The notes under the pieces: model-generated
Told to the model about the DNA's origin: nothing
The model's input: only the letters and a program-made list of their open reading frames with translations
Databases searched by the model: none
DNA from: Victivallales bacterium
Lineage (GTDB): Bacteria > Verrucomicrobiota > Lentisphaeria > Oligosphaerales > Oligosphaeraceae
DNA: 18,057 bases
Reading direction: 5' to 3'
Assembly (NCBI GenBank): GCA_017963875.1
Contig: JAGCTA010000098.1
Location: 1-18,057 of the forward strand
In this document: in pieces, positions 7,451-15,054 of the stretch
How the letters are laid out: every line of letters starts with the position of its first letter
Numbering within the stretch: the stretch's first letter is position 1
Program-made: the position numbers and the translations under genes

Positions 7451-8116
7451 TTAAACGCAATTGTCGGCAAGCAGGATGTCTTTCAGCATCCTGCTCATTT
7501 CTATTCCGAACAGCCGATGTCCCTCGGGCGTGAGGTGAATGCCGTCACTGGAAAGAATATATTTTTCCGTATCCGTTGCCATCAGTACTGAAAGGTCAAG
7601 AAAGGGCATGTTTTTCTGACGAAAGAACTGTCTTGCGTTTTCACGTTCAATGTCATGAAACGCATTGACGGTTCCATAGCGTTCACGTATGCTATCGTAG
7701 GATGGAGACCTGCTAACAAAATGGTATTTATCGATCATAGGGTTGGAAATGACCCCCACGACCTTTGTTGTCTTAGGTAGGTGGTCGCAGAATGACTCCA
7801 TCAGTTTTTTCTGCTCATCTATGGAAACAAACCGCTCCTTGTGTTCGAGGTCAGAATTGTTCCAGCCAAACATTGCCAGGCACAAATCAGGCGTATGCCC
7901 CTCCAAGTCTGTGGCAAAATGTGCCATCAGTTCCCTCATGCTTTGGCCGCCGACGGCTCCGTTGTAAATTGCAAAACATGTCGCAGGAAACATTTCGCAC
8001 AATTGTCCACGCATGATTTCATACCATCTTTCCGAGGCATTCTTCACGCCAATTCGCCCTTCCATTATGGAAGAACCAAACAGTTGTATTGTATAGTTTT
8101 TCATTCCCCATGCCAT
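7451..8116 (-). CDS. SGNH/GDSL-family hydrolase
   Basis: This 221-aa protein without a signal peptide belongs to the SGNH hydrolase superfamily of esterases and deacetylases. Block I is LFGSSIMEG with nucleophile Ser16 (GSS replaces GDS), block II is NGAVGGQS, block III is FGWNNSD near residues 83-89, and block V is DGIHLTPEGH with Asp191 and His194. All catalytic elements are therefore present. ATG at 8116 is chosen over GTG at 8125 because GAGGTG lies 6 nt upstream. It starts 29 nt after hydF in the same direction, so it is probably cotranscribed with the hydrogenase maturation genes, although no role there is known. The substrate may be an acetylated or acylated sugar, which is inference. 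It was not assigned to a named subfamily. Confidence 0.82.
   Translation of the reverse strand: MAWGMKNYTIQLFGSSIMEGRIGVKNASERWYEIMRGQLCEMFPATCFAIYNGAVGGQSMRELMAHFATDLEGHTPDLCLAMFGWNNSDLEHKERFVSIDEQKKLMESFCDHLPKTTKVVGVISNPMIDKYHFVSRSPSYDSIRERYGTVNAFHDIERENARQFFRQKNMPFLDLSVLMATDTEKYILSSDGIHLTPEGHRLFGIEMSRMLKDILLADNCV
7470..7494 (+). terminator. Inverted repeat, possible terminator for the GH36-like transcript
   Basis: A perfect 9-bp inverted repeat, AGCAGGATG/CATCCTGCT with a 7-nt loop, lies in the last codons of the SGNH gene, 84 nt past the GH36-like stop. On the plus strand it is followed by CATTTCTATT, moderately T-rich; on the minus strand no T run follows. It could end plus-strand transcription at the convergent junction, or it could be only coding sequence. 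Confidence 0.35.
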
Positions 8117-8145
8117 TTGGTTCACCTCACGAATTGAAAAATAGA

Positions 8146-9351
8146 TTATTCTCTGACGCAGGCTTCGAGCCGTCCATTAAGGGGGGCGATGCAGCGTTGC
8201 AGAATACCGTTGATGGTGGCAATGGTGGTGCCGTAATTTGTAAAGGGGATGCCTTGGTCTTCAGCGCATTTGGCACGGTAGCGCATTTCGCGTTCTGTCA
8301 ACATGCAGGCACCACAGTGGACGATTAGCGCAAATCGTTCCAGTTCGTCTGGAAAACCCGTGCCACTGGTGAATTCGAAGAGGATGTCCTTCCCGCAGTG
8401 ACGACGTATCATTTTGGGCAGTTTTTCTGTGCCGATGTCGCCGCATTGTCGGTGGTGCGTGCATCCTTCCGAAATGAGAACCGTATCGCCGTCTTTCAGG
8501 TTGTCCAATGCCTGAACGCCACGAACCGCCCCAGCCAGATAGCCTTTATAACGTGAAAAGAGAATGGAGAAGGAAGTCAGCGGAATGTCATTCGGAACGA
8601 TTTTGGCGACTTTCCCAAATACCTGGCTGTCAGTTACAACCAGTCTCGGCGGCATCGTGAGAGAAGAGAGTGCCTGCGGCAGTTCTGTGTCCTTGACAAC
8701 GAGCCCCATGCAGTTGCAGTCCAAAACCTCCCGCAGAGTCTGGACTTGCGGGAGAATCAGCCGTCCTTTGGGTGCCGCCGCATCGATTGGCGTCACAAGA
8801 ATGACTGTATCTCCAGCGGAGACGATATCGGCGAGAATGCGTTTGGGCTTTTCGCCGTTTTGGGCTGTTTTGGCAATTAGTTCCTTGAGTTCATAAATGC
8901 CAAGGCCAGTCTTTGCGCTGACAGCGACTGTCGGGATGTCTGAAACCTCAATGGATTTGCCACCAAGGTCCGATTTATTGAAAGCGATGACGCAGGGGAT
9001 GTTTTTTGCGCGGATGAGAGAAAGGATGGCCTCGTCTTCGCGTATCATGCCGCAGGATGCGTCAAGGACAAGAACGGCGAGGTCGGTTTTGTTCATCATT
9101 TGGCGGGCACGGCGAATGCGCAGTGCCCCTAGGGCAGTGTCATCGTCCATACCAGGCGTGTCGAACATGACCACAGGTCCAAGCGGAAGAAGTTCCATTG
9201 ACTTTGTCACTGGATCCGTGGTAGTCCCGCGCGCCTCTGAGACGACAGACATCTCCTGGCCAGTCACCGCATTCATCAGGCTTGATTTGCCGACATTGCT
9301 CCGTCCAAAGAACCCGATGTGGCATCTTTCCGCTGACACTGTTTCGTTCAT
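8146..9351 (-). CDS. hydF: [FeFe]-hydrogenase H-cluster maturation GTPase HydF
   Basis: HydF is the scaffold on which the [2Fe] subcluster is finished and from which it passes to apo-HydA. This 401-aa protein has the N-terminal GTPase: P-loop GRSNVGKSS at 16-24, switch RGTTTDP at 41-47, DTPG at 64-67 and NKSD. A dimerisation domain follows, then the C-terminal cluster-binding part. Candidate Fe-S ligands are Cys297 with His299 (CTHH) and Cys346/Cys349 in HCGAC, matching the family pattern CxH-x(about 45-53)-HCxxC. The ATG is 12 nt past the hydG stop, and an AAGGG at that stop serves as the ribosome site. It is the third gene of the hydEGF operon. Confidence 0.95.
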   Translation of the reverse strand: MNETVSAERCHIGFFGRSNVGKSSLMNAVTGQEMSVVSEARGTTTDPVTKSMELLPLGPVVMFDTPGMDDDTALGALRIRRARQMMNKTDLAVLVLDASCGMIREDEAILSLIRAKNIPCVIAFNKSDLGGKSIEVSDIPTVAVSAKTGLGIYELKELIAKTAQNGEKPKRILADIVSAGDTVILVTPIDAAAPKGRLILPQVQTLREVLDCNCMGLVVKDTELPQALSSLTMPPRLVVTDSQVFGKVAKIVPNDIPLTSFSILFSRYKGYLAGAVRGVQALDNLKDGDTVLISEGCTHHRQCGDIGTEKLPKMIRRHCGKDILFEFTSGTGFPDELERFALIVHCGACMLTEREMRYRAKCAEDQGIPFTNYGTTIATINGILQRCIAPLNGRLEACVRE

Positions 9352-9363
9352 GCGCAGAATCCC

Positions 9364-10785
9364 TTAGAATCTAAAATCACGCTGACCGTTTTCAATCTCC
9401 ACCAAATGGCGCTTGGCGATTTCGCGGATTTGCTCATTGGGGACATTCTCAATTTCACGTGCAATCAGTTTTTCGCCAATGGCGCGTGTCTCTGGCGTCG
9501 CGTAGTCCATCAGGTATTCCTTCAAGGTCATCAAAGCATTGGGATGGCAGCAGTTCTGAATCTTTCCTGCCTTGCATAGTGCCATGAATCTGTCACCAGT
9601 GCGGCCTTCACGGTAGCAGGCCGTGCAGAAACTCGGAATATAACCCATTTCCATCAGCCAGCGAGCGACTTCATCCAAAGTGCGGCGGTCGTTGACATCG
9701 AATTGCGCAGATTCCTCGGCCTCAGGCGTGTCGTCAGCATAGCCGCCGACACTTGTCTTGGAAGCGCCGCTGATTTGAGAAATACCCAGATGAAGTACGC
9801 GCTCGCGCGTCTGCTTGCTCTCGCGGGTCGAGACAATCATGCCTGTATAAGGCACGGCCACGCGGATGCAGGCGACGATTTTTGCAAACTGGTCGTAATC
9901 GATGCCGTTCTTGAAGGTGGAAGGGTCAATGTCGTCTGCGGCACGGATGCGAGGCACTGAAATCGTGTGCGGGCCGACGCCGAACGCGGCTTCGAGGTGT
10001 TCAGCGTGCATGAGCAGCGCTGAGAATTCATAGCGGTAGCGTTCAAGTCCGAAAAGCACGCCGAGGCCGACATCGTCGATGCCGCCTTCCATGGCGCGGT
10101 CCATTGCCTCGGTATGATAGCAATAATCATGCTTTGGCCCAGTCGGATGGAGGATTTCATAACTTTCCTTGTGATATGTCTCTTGGAAAAGGATATACGT
10201 GCCGATGCCCGCATCCTTGAGTTTGCGGTAGTTTTCCACGGTCGTTGCGGCGATATTCACATTGACGCGGCGGATGGAGCCATTCTTGTGTTTCACGCTG
10301 TAGATTGTCTTGATGGATTCCAGAATGTATTCAATGGGATTTTCGACTGGGTGTTCGCCGCATTCGATAGCCAGGCGCTTGTGCCCCATGTCCTGCAAGG
10401 CGATGACTTCGCGGCGGATTTCGTCCTGAGTCAGTTTTTTCCGTGGAATGTGTTTGTTTTTGAGGTGGTATGGGCAGTACACGCAGCCGTTGATGCAGTA
10501 GTTTGAGAGGTAGAGCGGTGCAAAGAAGACAATGCGGTTGCCGTAGAAGTCTTTTTTGATTTGTTCGGCGAGCGCGTAGATTTCCTGGTTCTTTTCCTCG
10601 ATGTCGCAGTCGAGGAGGACAGCAGCCTCACGGTGGCTCAATCCTTTCCGGAGTTTGGCTTTCGCGATAATCTGGTCAATCAACTCTGCGTTATGCTTGT
10701 TCTTATCCGCATATTCCAGTGAAGCAAGCACTTCCTCATGGTTGATGAATTCATCTGCCTTGTGTGATTTTGGGTCGTAAATCAT
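9364..10785 (-). CDS. hydG: [FeFe]-hydrogenase maturase HydG (radical SAM tyrosine lyase)
   Basis: HydG cleaves tyrosine to p-cresol and dehydroglycine and makes the CO and CN ligands as an Fe(CO)2(CN)-cysteine synthon. From ATG 10785 it has 473 aa, the family length. The radical-SAM motif CINGCVYC gives Cys97, Cys101 and Cys104; the auxiliary-cluster motif CX2CX22C is Cys387, Cys390 and Cys413 near the C-terminus. That second cluster separates HydG from the related ThiH. The start MIYDPKSHKADEFINHEEVL resembles known HydG N-termini; the frame stays open to a TTG at 10863 inside hydE, but this would add 26 unsupported residues. The gap to hydE is then 52 nt. The Shine-Dalgarno is weak. Confidence 0.96.
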   Translation of the reverse strand: MIYDPKSHKADEFINHEEVLASLEYADKNKHNAELIDQIIAKAKLRKGLSHREAAVLLDCDIEEKNQEIYALAEQIKKDFYGNRIVFFAPLYLSNYCINGCVYCPYHLKNKHIPRKKLTQDEIRREVIALQDMGHKRLAIECGEHPVENPIEYILESIKTIYSVKHKNGSIRRVNVNIAATTVENYRKLKDAGIGTYILFQETYHKESYEILHPTGPKHDYCYHTEAMDRAMEGGIDDVGLGVLFGLERYRYEFSALLMHAEHLEAAFGVGPHTISVPRIRAADDIDPSTFKNGIDYDQFAKIVACIRVAVPYTGMIVSTRESKQTRERVLHLGISQISGASKTSVGGYADDTPEAEESAQFDVNDRRTLDEVARWLMEMGYIPSFCTACYREGRTGDRFMALCKAGKIQNCCHPNALMTLKEYLMDYATPETRAIGEKLIAREIENVPNEQIREIAKRHLVEIENGQRDFRF

Positions 10786-10837
10786 GTTTTCCGCTCTCTG
10801 TTCTGTAGGTGGGATGGTTATGGTTTTTGTGGCGCGT

Positions 10838-11887
10838 TCAGCAAGGAGCGTCGCCTCTTTCAATGGAGATATTGCAGCCGATGGAAGCCAGTTCGTTATT
10901 CAGCGCCTTAAGCCCCTCCACGGCTTCAAGCCCTGTGTTCGCTTTATGGTCGTACAGTGTATAATGGTTTCTGACATCCAACGGGGACAGATTTGGCATG
11001 ACGACGTTGGCGCCAGAGAGTATTCCGCGAAGCCGTCCCTGCGGGAGGAGTGTCGCCAATGCCGTTGTCGCAGGCAGCAGGACTTTCGGAAGAATCATTC
11101 GGACAAGGGACAGCATCAGGAGTGTCATTTCAACGGTTCCAGACGGCTCGTTGGCAAACGGCGTCGCCTGATGTGGGATGAATGGGCCGAGGCCGACCAT
11201 CTGCGGACGGAAATCCTGAATGAATTCCAAGTCCCGCGCAAGGCACTCAAGCGTCTGGAAAGGCGAGCCGACCATCATCCCGCAACCGACTTGATAGCCG
11301 AGTTCCTTCAGATATCCAAGGCATTCCAGACGTGTTTCCAATATCTGTGTGGCAGGATGGAGTTTGGCATAATGCCATGGCGTTGCGGTTTCATGGCGTA
11401 GCAGATAACGGTCTGCCCCTGCCTCGCGCAGACGGCGGTAACTTTCGCGGGAACGTTCGCCAAGGGAAAGCGTCACAGCGATGTCAGGATGACGTTCTTT
11501 GACAGCGGAGACGATGGCGCACATTCGGTCATCGGTGAAAAAACTGTCTTCTCCTCCTTGGAGGACGAGGGTGCGAAAACCAGCGGCATAGCCCTGTTCC
11601 ATGCAATCAAGAATCTGGTCTGTGGTGAGTCTGTATCGGACAGCACTAGTATTGCTGCGTCGAATGCCGCAATAAAGACAGTCGTTTTTGCAGTAATTGG
11701 TGAATTCGACGAGGCCACGGATGAAGATTTTATTCCCGAACTGTTTGATTCGCAGTTGGTTTGCAAAATCATGGATAGGCGTATTGTCTTCAGGAAGGAG
11801 GTTCGATAAGAAACACTCGAATTCCTTGGCGGAAAGACGTTTCCCAGCCTTGAGCGAATCAATTAATTGTGGTGCGCTTCCATTCAT
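10838..11887 (-). CDS. hydE: [FeFe]-hydrogenase maturase HydE (radical SAM)
   Basis: HydE is a radical SAM enzyme that acts on the HydG iron synthon during assembly of the diiron subcluster. From ATG 11887 it has 349 aa, the usual length. The CKNDCLYCGIRRSN motif gives cluster ligands Cys66, Cys70 and Cys73; QGGEDSFF, SLGERS, RHETATP and GSPFQT follow in family order. No cysteine group equivalent to the optional second cluster of some HydE proteins is visible near the C-terminus. No Shine-Dalgarno precedes ATG 11887 or the alternative GTG at 11920, so translation may depend on the leader; GTG lies only 3 nt after the stop of the leader ORF. It is the first gene of the operon. Confidence 0.94.
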   Translation of the reverse strand: MNGSAPQLIDSLKAGKRLSAKEFECFLSNLLPEDNTPIHDFANQLRIKQFGNKIFIRGLVEFTNYCKNDCLYCGIRRSNTSAVRYRLTTDQILDCMEQGYAAGFRTLVLQGGEDSFFTDDRMCAIVSAVKERHPDIAVTLSLGERSRESYRRLREAGADRYLLRHETATPWHYAKLHPATQILETRLECLGYLKELGYQVGCGMMVGSPFQTLECLARDLEFIQDFRPQMVGLGPFIPHQATPFANEPSGTVEMTLLMLSLVRMILPKVLLPATTALATLLPQGRLRGILSGANVVMPNLSPLDVRNHYTLYDHKANTGLEAVEGLKALNNELASIGCNISIERGDAPC

Positions 11888-11923
11888 CCGCAGAACCAGT
11901 TTTATGATGATGCAAATCACATC

Positions 11924-12100
11924 TTAAAGCATCGGGAAAAGAAAGGGATGCGTGTCCCTTGGCATGATTCCCATGTCAGGGACGTACAAAAAAGCACGCC
12001 CCGAACATAGGAAGACAGGGCGTGCTGGAATACTGTTTTCTGTTTTTGGGACGAACTTGCAGTAACTGCCAGATTGTCCACAGAATGGAAATGAGATCAT
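11924..12100 (-). CDS. Possible 58-codon leader ORF of the hyd operon
   Basis: A reading frame from ATG 12100 to TAA 11924 is preceded by GAGGAAGAAGG, a good ribosome site, and ends just before hydE. It encodes a protein beginning MISFPFCGQSGSYCKF, with no recognised family. The frame runs straight through the leader terminator, so a translating ribosome would affect its folding. The two Cys codons and one Tyr codon near the start are noteworthy because HydG consumes tyrosine and uses cysteine, but the link is speculative. It may be a regulatory leader ORF, or chance, since a 58-codon frame is not rare. Confidence 0.3.
   Translation of the reverse strand: MISFPFCGQSGSYCKFVPKTENSIPARPVFLCSGRAFLYVPDMGIMPRDTHPFLFPML
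11954..11983 (-). promoter_or_regulatory. Stem-loop between the leader terminator and hydE
   Basis: On the minus strand GTCCCT (11983-11978) pairs with AGGGAC (11959-11954), with an inner CATG/CATG pairing. A second short inverted repeat, GATGC/GCATC (11933-11909), follows. Together they fill the space before hydE and could control its ribosome access. Function is inferred only from position. Confidence 0.4.
11988..12026 (-). terminator. Leader terminator upstream of hydE
   Basis: A perfect 9-bp GC-rich stem AGCACGCCC/GGGCGTGCT (arms 12026-12018 and 12001-11993, 16-nt loop) is followed on the minus strand by TTTTT. The opposite strand has no T run after it. No minus-strand gene lies upstream (the neighbour at 12370 runs the other way), so this terminator sits in the hydE leader, about 110 nt after the predicted start of transcription, and most likely acts as an attenuator. 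Confidence 0.8.
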
Positions 12101-12112
12101 ACGCCTTCTTCC
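12010..12112 (-). promoter_or_regulatory. Candidate antiterminator pairing in the hyd leader
   Basis: On the minus strand GGAAGA-A-GGCGT (12112-12101) can pair with ACGCC-CTG-TCTTCC (12023-12010): 11 base pairs with a small internal loop. The second half takes over part of the terminator 5' arm, so this fold and the terminator exclude each other. The first half contains the Shine-Dalgarno of the leader ORF. This is the architecture of an attenuator or riboswitch, but I do not recognise a known ligand-binding motif in it. Confidence 0.5.
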
Positions 12113-12143
12113 TCAGCCCGAAGCCTTGAAGTCAGAACAATAA

Positions 12144-12171
12144 AATATAGCCTAAAAAAGGCGTAATTCAA
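12144..12171 (-). promoter_or_regulatory. Putative sigma-70 promoter of the hyd operon
   Basis: TTGAAT (12171-12166), a 16-bp spacer and TATATT (12149-12144) on the minus strand predict transcription from about 12137, giving a hydE leader of about 250 nt. The spacer contains a short inverted repeat, GCC-TTTTTTA-GGC. Confidence 0.6.
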
Positions 12172-12291
12172 GTTATTGGCTATTAACGAAAAAGCGGTTC
12201 GCTTTACGGTCTTCCGCCAAACATATTCGCTTCTTAGAAGTGATTTCAAGAAAATGAGTCAGAAATTGCATCATTATTTTTGGGGCTGTAA

Positions 12292-12320
12292 TTGAAGTAT
12301 ATTTGCCAAAAAAGTATAAT
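12292..12320 (+). promoter_or_regulatory. Putative sigma-70 promoter of the 868-aa secreted protein gene
   Basis: TTGAAG (12292-12297), exactly 17 bp and a perfect TATAAT (12315-12320) lie 50 nt before the start codon. It is the closest match to the sigma-70 consensus in the window. Confidence 0.7.
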
Positions 12321-12369
12321 ATTAAATTAAGATAGCATAGACAATTCAAACTTTTGTCACATTAAGAAT

Positions 12370-14976
12370 ATGAAAAGGCTCTTGTTCACTCTTTTGACAT
12401 TGTTGTTCGCGTTCATAACCTTGCATGCACAAGACGGGGGAAATCTGGCGTATAATGGCGATTTCCGCAAGGCGTTCCATGACCGTCCACACGGGTGGAT
12501 TATGCAACAGGCGCCGTACGCCACTTACCAATGTTATGGTGGTCCAGACGGTTTGCCGTATGTTTCTATGCACCAGGGGATGGATGATGCTTTTGAGAAT
12601 ACGCTGCGCATCAGGTTCATTGCGCTTGTCCCTGGCGAAAAATATCACCTGAGCGCGATGATTCGCACAAAAAATTTCTCTGCGAAGCGCGGCGAACTGT
12701 TGCTTGTGCAAAATCCGTGGTATAAGGAAACAGGAGTCAAGAAGTTCCCAGAAACCACCAATGGCTGGCAGCGTATCGAAGCCGTTGTCACGTGTCCCGA
12801 ATACGCCAGCCCCGACGGTTTTGACATCGTTGTTCTGTCCATAGGCCAGCGCGGCGTATTGGACATCGCGGATATCCGACTCGTAGCGTTGACCAAGAAG
12901 GGCGCGGCAGGTAGCCGCCCGTCCTGCGACTATTGGTTCGGCGGACCAAACGACGTTCGGGAAGATGGATTCACATACAACAATGTACGCCTCGTTCCAT
13001 GGGGGCGGTCGTTCAATGAAATCCCGCTGTATTCTCCTGCCATTTCGTTTATTTGGTATGGTGCGCCCGATTGTCAGTTCAAGACGGCGGAGCATGTCGT
13101 CGTTGCTGCCGTTCCTGAATTGAACTTCACGAGTCCACAAGTGCTCTTCGAGGAAGGGAAGCCTTTTTCATTGAACTTATCGGGGTTGCATGCGGGGCGG
13201 CATCGCATTGCGGTCAAGGCAGTTGCAAAGGCTGATGGACACGTCGCCTACGAAGAACCGTTTGACGTCAATCTCCGCGATTTTCCTTCGGAATTACAGG
13301 TGACAAGAGGCAAGCGGCTGAACAACCTGTGCGTCGAATTGGCCAATTCGCCAGTCAAGACCAATGACACTTTCGAGTTTGTGACTGATTATGACTCGTG
13401 GATGTTTTTCACACTCAAGACGGTGGACGGCAAAAGGATGAATCTATCGCTGGACGGAAAGGCGTTTCCCGAAACGGATCCGTTGACGGGGCTGCCAGAG
13501 GCTTTCCGTTTCGTCGAGGGCGGACGTCATGCCGTCAAAGCGGGCGCGGACGGCACGCTGGTCGTTCGCGTGATTGCGGAATTGTTTTCGTGCGGCATGA
13601 ACCAGGGGCCATCACTGCCATGTTTCAGCCCGTATGACGGGGAGTTCGCGAAAAAGTGGGCGTTGAAGGCTGTGACGACGCTGAATCGAGGCTCGTATGT
13701 CGATAATGGCGCGGCGTTGGTGGATGCCGCGCACGCCAGTGGACGCATCTGGATGGAGGACATGTACATTGCGCACAAAAACATTACCTCCGAGCGCATC
13801 ATGGATATTCTCAAGCAACAACTTGGGCGCCTTGGAGCGAGGGACGGCAACACGTCCAATGAATTGGACTACATGACGTCCATCACACCAAAATACACAT
13901 TGGCTTTGAAGGGCTTGAAGGTTCAGGACAACTACGATCCCAACAAACTGGTCTATACATGGGCTGGCACCTTCCCGCCGTACATCCCCGAAATCCACCG
14001 TGATTTCATCGGAACGTGCCTTAACGCTTCTGGCGGACGTGGCAAAATCCTCTTCGAGGCGTATCATCTGACCAAGCCGACGGAAAAGGAGGCGATTGTC
14101 TATATGCAAAACCTTCTCCTGAAGAATCTCCTCGGCTGCGAAAAAATATATCCAGGGTATATTCGCCGTGCAGGCATCATCCTCGGCAATTTCAACCAAG
14201 TGGGGGGCATCACGGAGGAGCATCATCCGCAGGTCGATTACAAGTACTATCTTGACATGCAGTTGAATATGCTGGCCAATCATCCCGCATTTGAGGGGCT
14301 AAGTTGCGTCGGATACTGGGGAACCCATCATGGGGATGAGGAGATGTATCGCTGGTCGCATGAACTGCTTCGACATTACGTTGTCGAGGGAAGAAAGGAC
14401 ATGCTTTCCACTCAGTACGGCTTCTCCTACCTGCCAGGTCATATCGTCAACAATGATTTCACCGATGGATTGAATGGATGGACGGTGGAGCCAGCGGAAG
14501 AGGGCAGCATCGCCATCGCGTCGTTCAAGGGCTACGGCGTCAACAACCAGAACCGCTGGATGAGCCCTGCAGGATGCGGCGATACTTTCTGCACTTTCAA
14601 GGCAGTCGCAGGAAAGCCGAACAGGCTGTCGCAGGAAATCAAAAATCTTGTTCCAGGCAAAAAATACATGCTGCTGTTTGCCGTAGGGGATTTTGATGAC
14701 TTGAAAGCCAAAAGGCTGAATCCAGAGCAACTGGGCTTCAAGGCGACAGTGTCAGACGCGGACATCTCCCCCGAGTCCTTTGTGTTTGTCGATAAGCGAG
14801 AGAAGGGACTCTACGCTCACAACAACAATGTCGCAAGGCAGAATCTCCACCGAATCATTTTCACACCCAAGGCAACGAAGGCCATATTGGCATTCAGCGA
14901 TGCTGCCGCCAAACCAGGAGAGACGCTGCTTTTCAATTATATCCAAGTCAAGCCATTCTTTGAAAAAGAACGATAG
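12370..14976 (+). CDS. Large secreted protein of unknown function with carbohydrate-binding-like domains
   Basis: This 868-aa protein has a clear signal peptide: MKR, then a hydrophobic LLFTLLTLLFAFITL stretch, with likely cleavage after LHA before QDGG. Residues about 22-180 look like a galactose-binding or CBM4/9-type jelly roll (NLAYNGDF at the start, GQRGVLDIADIRLV at the end). A second copy-like domain runs from about 691 to 865 (IVNNDFTDGLNGWTVEP at the start, LLFNYIQVKPF at the end). The core, about 430-680, is rich in Trp, Tyr, His and acidic residues, for example GRIWMEDMYIAH near 458 and GYWGTHHGDEEMYRWSHE, and could be a TIM-barrel glycoside hydrolase. I do not recognise its family and give no activity. 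No good Shine-Dalgarno is seen before the ATG. Confidence 0.85.
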   Translation: MKRLLFTLLTLLFAFITLHAQDGGNLAYNGDFRKAFHDRPHGWIMQQAPYATYQCYGGPDGLPYVSMHQGMDDAFENTLRIRFIALVPGEKYHLSAMIRTKNFSAKRGELLLVQNPWYKETGVKKFPETTNGWQRIEAVVTCPEYASPDGFDIVVLSIGQRGVLDIADIRLVALTKKGAAGSRPSCDYWFGGPNDVREDGFTYNNVRLVPWGRSFNEIPLYSPAISFIWYGAPDCQFKTAEHVVVAAVPELNFTSPQVLFEEGKPFSLNLSGLHAGRHRIAVKAVAKADGHVAYEEPFDVNLRDFPSELQVTRGKRLNNLCVELANSPVKTNDTFEFVTDYDSWMFFTLKTVDGKRMNLSLDGKAFPETDPLTGLPEAFRFVEGGRHAVKAGADGTLVVRVIAELFSCGMNQGPSLPCFSPYDGEFAKKWALKAVTTLNRGSYVDNGAALVDAAHASGRIWMEDMYIAHKNITSERIMDILKQQLGRLGARDGNTSNELDYMTSITPKYTLALKGLKVQDNYDPNKLVYTWAGTFPPYIPEIHRDFIGTCLNASGGRGKILFEAYHLTKPTEKEAIVYMQNLLLKNLLGCEKIYPGYIRRAGIILGNFNQVGGITEEHHPQVDYKYYLDMQLNMLANHPAFEGLSCVGYWGTHHGDEEMYRWSHELLRHYVVEGRKDMLSTQYGFSYLPGHIVNNDFTDGLNGWTVEPAEEGSIAIASFKGYGVNNQNRWMSPAGCGDTFCTFKAVAGKPNRLSQEIKNLVPGKKYMLLFAVGDFDDLKAKRLNPEQLGFKATVSDADISPESFVFVDKREKGLYAHNNNVARQNLHRIIFTPKATKAILAFSDAAAKPGETLLFNYIQVKPFFEKER

Positions 14977-14980
14977 CACA

Positions 14981-15009
14981 TTGAATTTCATTAATTTATA
15001 GATTATATT
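14981..15009 (+). promoter_or_regulatory. Putative promoter of the pseudopilin gene
   Basis: TTGAAT (14981-14986), a 17-bp spacer and TATATT (15004-15009) lie in the 78-nt gap after the preceding gene. The boxes are nearly the same as those of the hyd promoter. No terminator for the preceding gene was seen in this gap. Confidence 0.6.
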
Positions 15010-15054
15010 TCATTTGTCATTTGTTTTATCATTAAAACCAGAGGATCAAGAACA

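Noticed and set aside
7434..7452. AAAAAA/TTTTTT inverted repeat between the convergent genes as a bidirectional terminator
   Set aside because: An all-A/T stem is too weak to call as a terminator.
4894..8101. The shared MKNYTI start of the trp leader peptide and an internal Met of the SGNH hydrolase
   Set aside because: The codons differ and nothing else matches; it looks like coincidence in six residues.
10786..10863. A TTG-started 26-residue extension of HydG overlapping hydE
   Set aside because: The ATG at 10785 gives the normal family length and N-terminus; the extension has no ribosome site seen and no family support.
11924..12137. Known riboswitch or T-box in the hyd leader
   Set aside because: No T-box AGGGTGGNACCGCG-like sequence and no recognisable TPP, SAM-I, cobalamin or FMN core was seen by eye; an Infernal search would be decisive.
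12188..12206. Small hairpin AAAGCG/CGCTTT followed by T on the minus strand
   Set aside because: The stem is only 6 bp with a 3-nt loop and lies upstream of the predicted hyd promoter, so no role as terminator can be supported.
12346..13140. A 264-codon minus-strand frame opposite the 868-aa secreted protein gene
   Set aside because: It is opposite a gene with a clear signal peptide and strong promoter, and its product has no recognisable domain.
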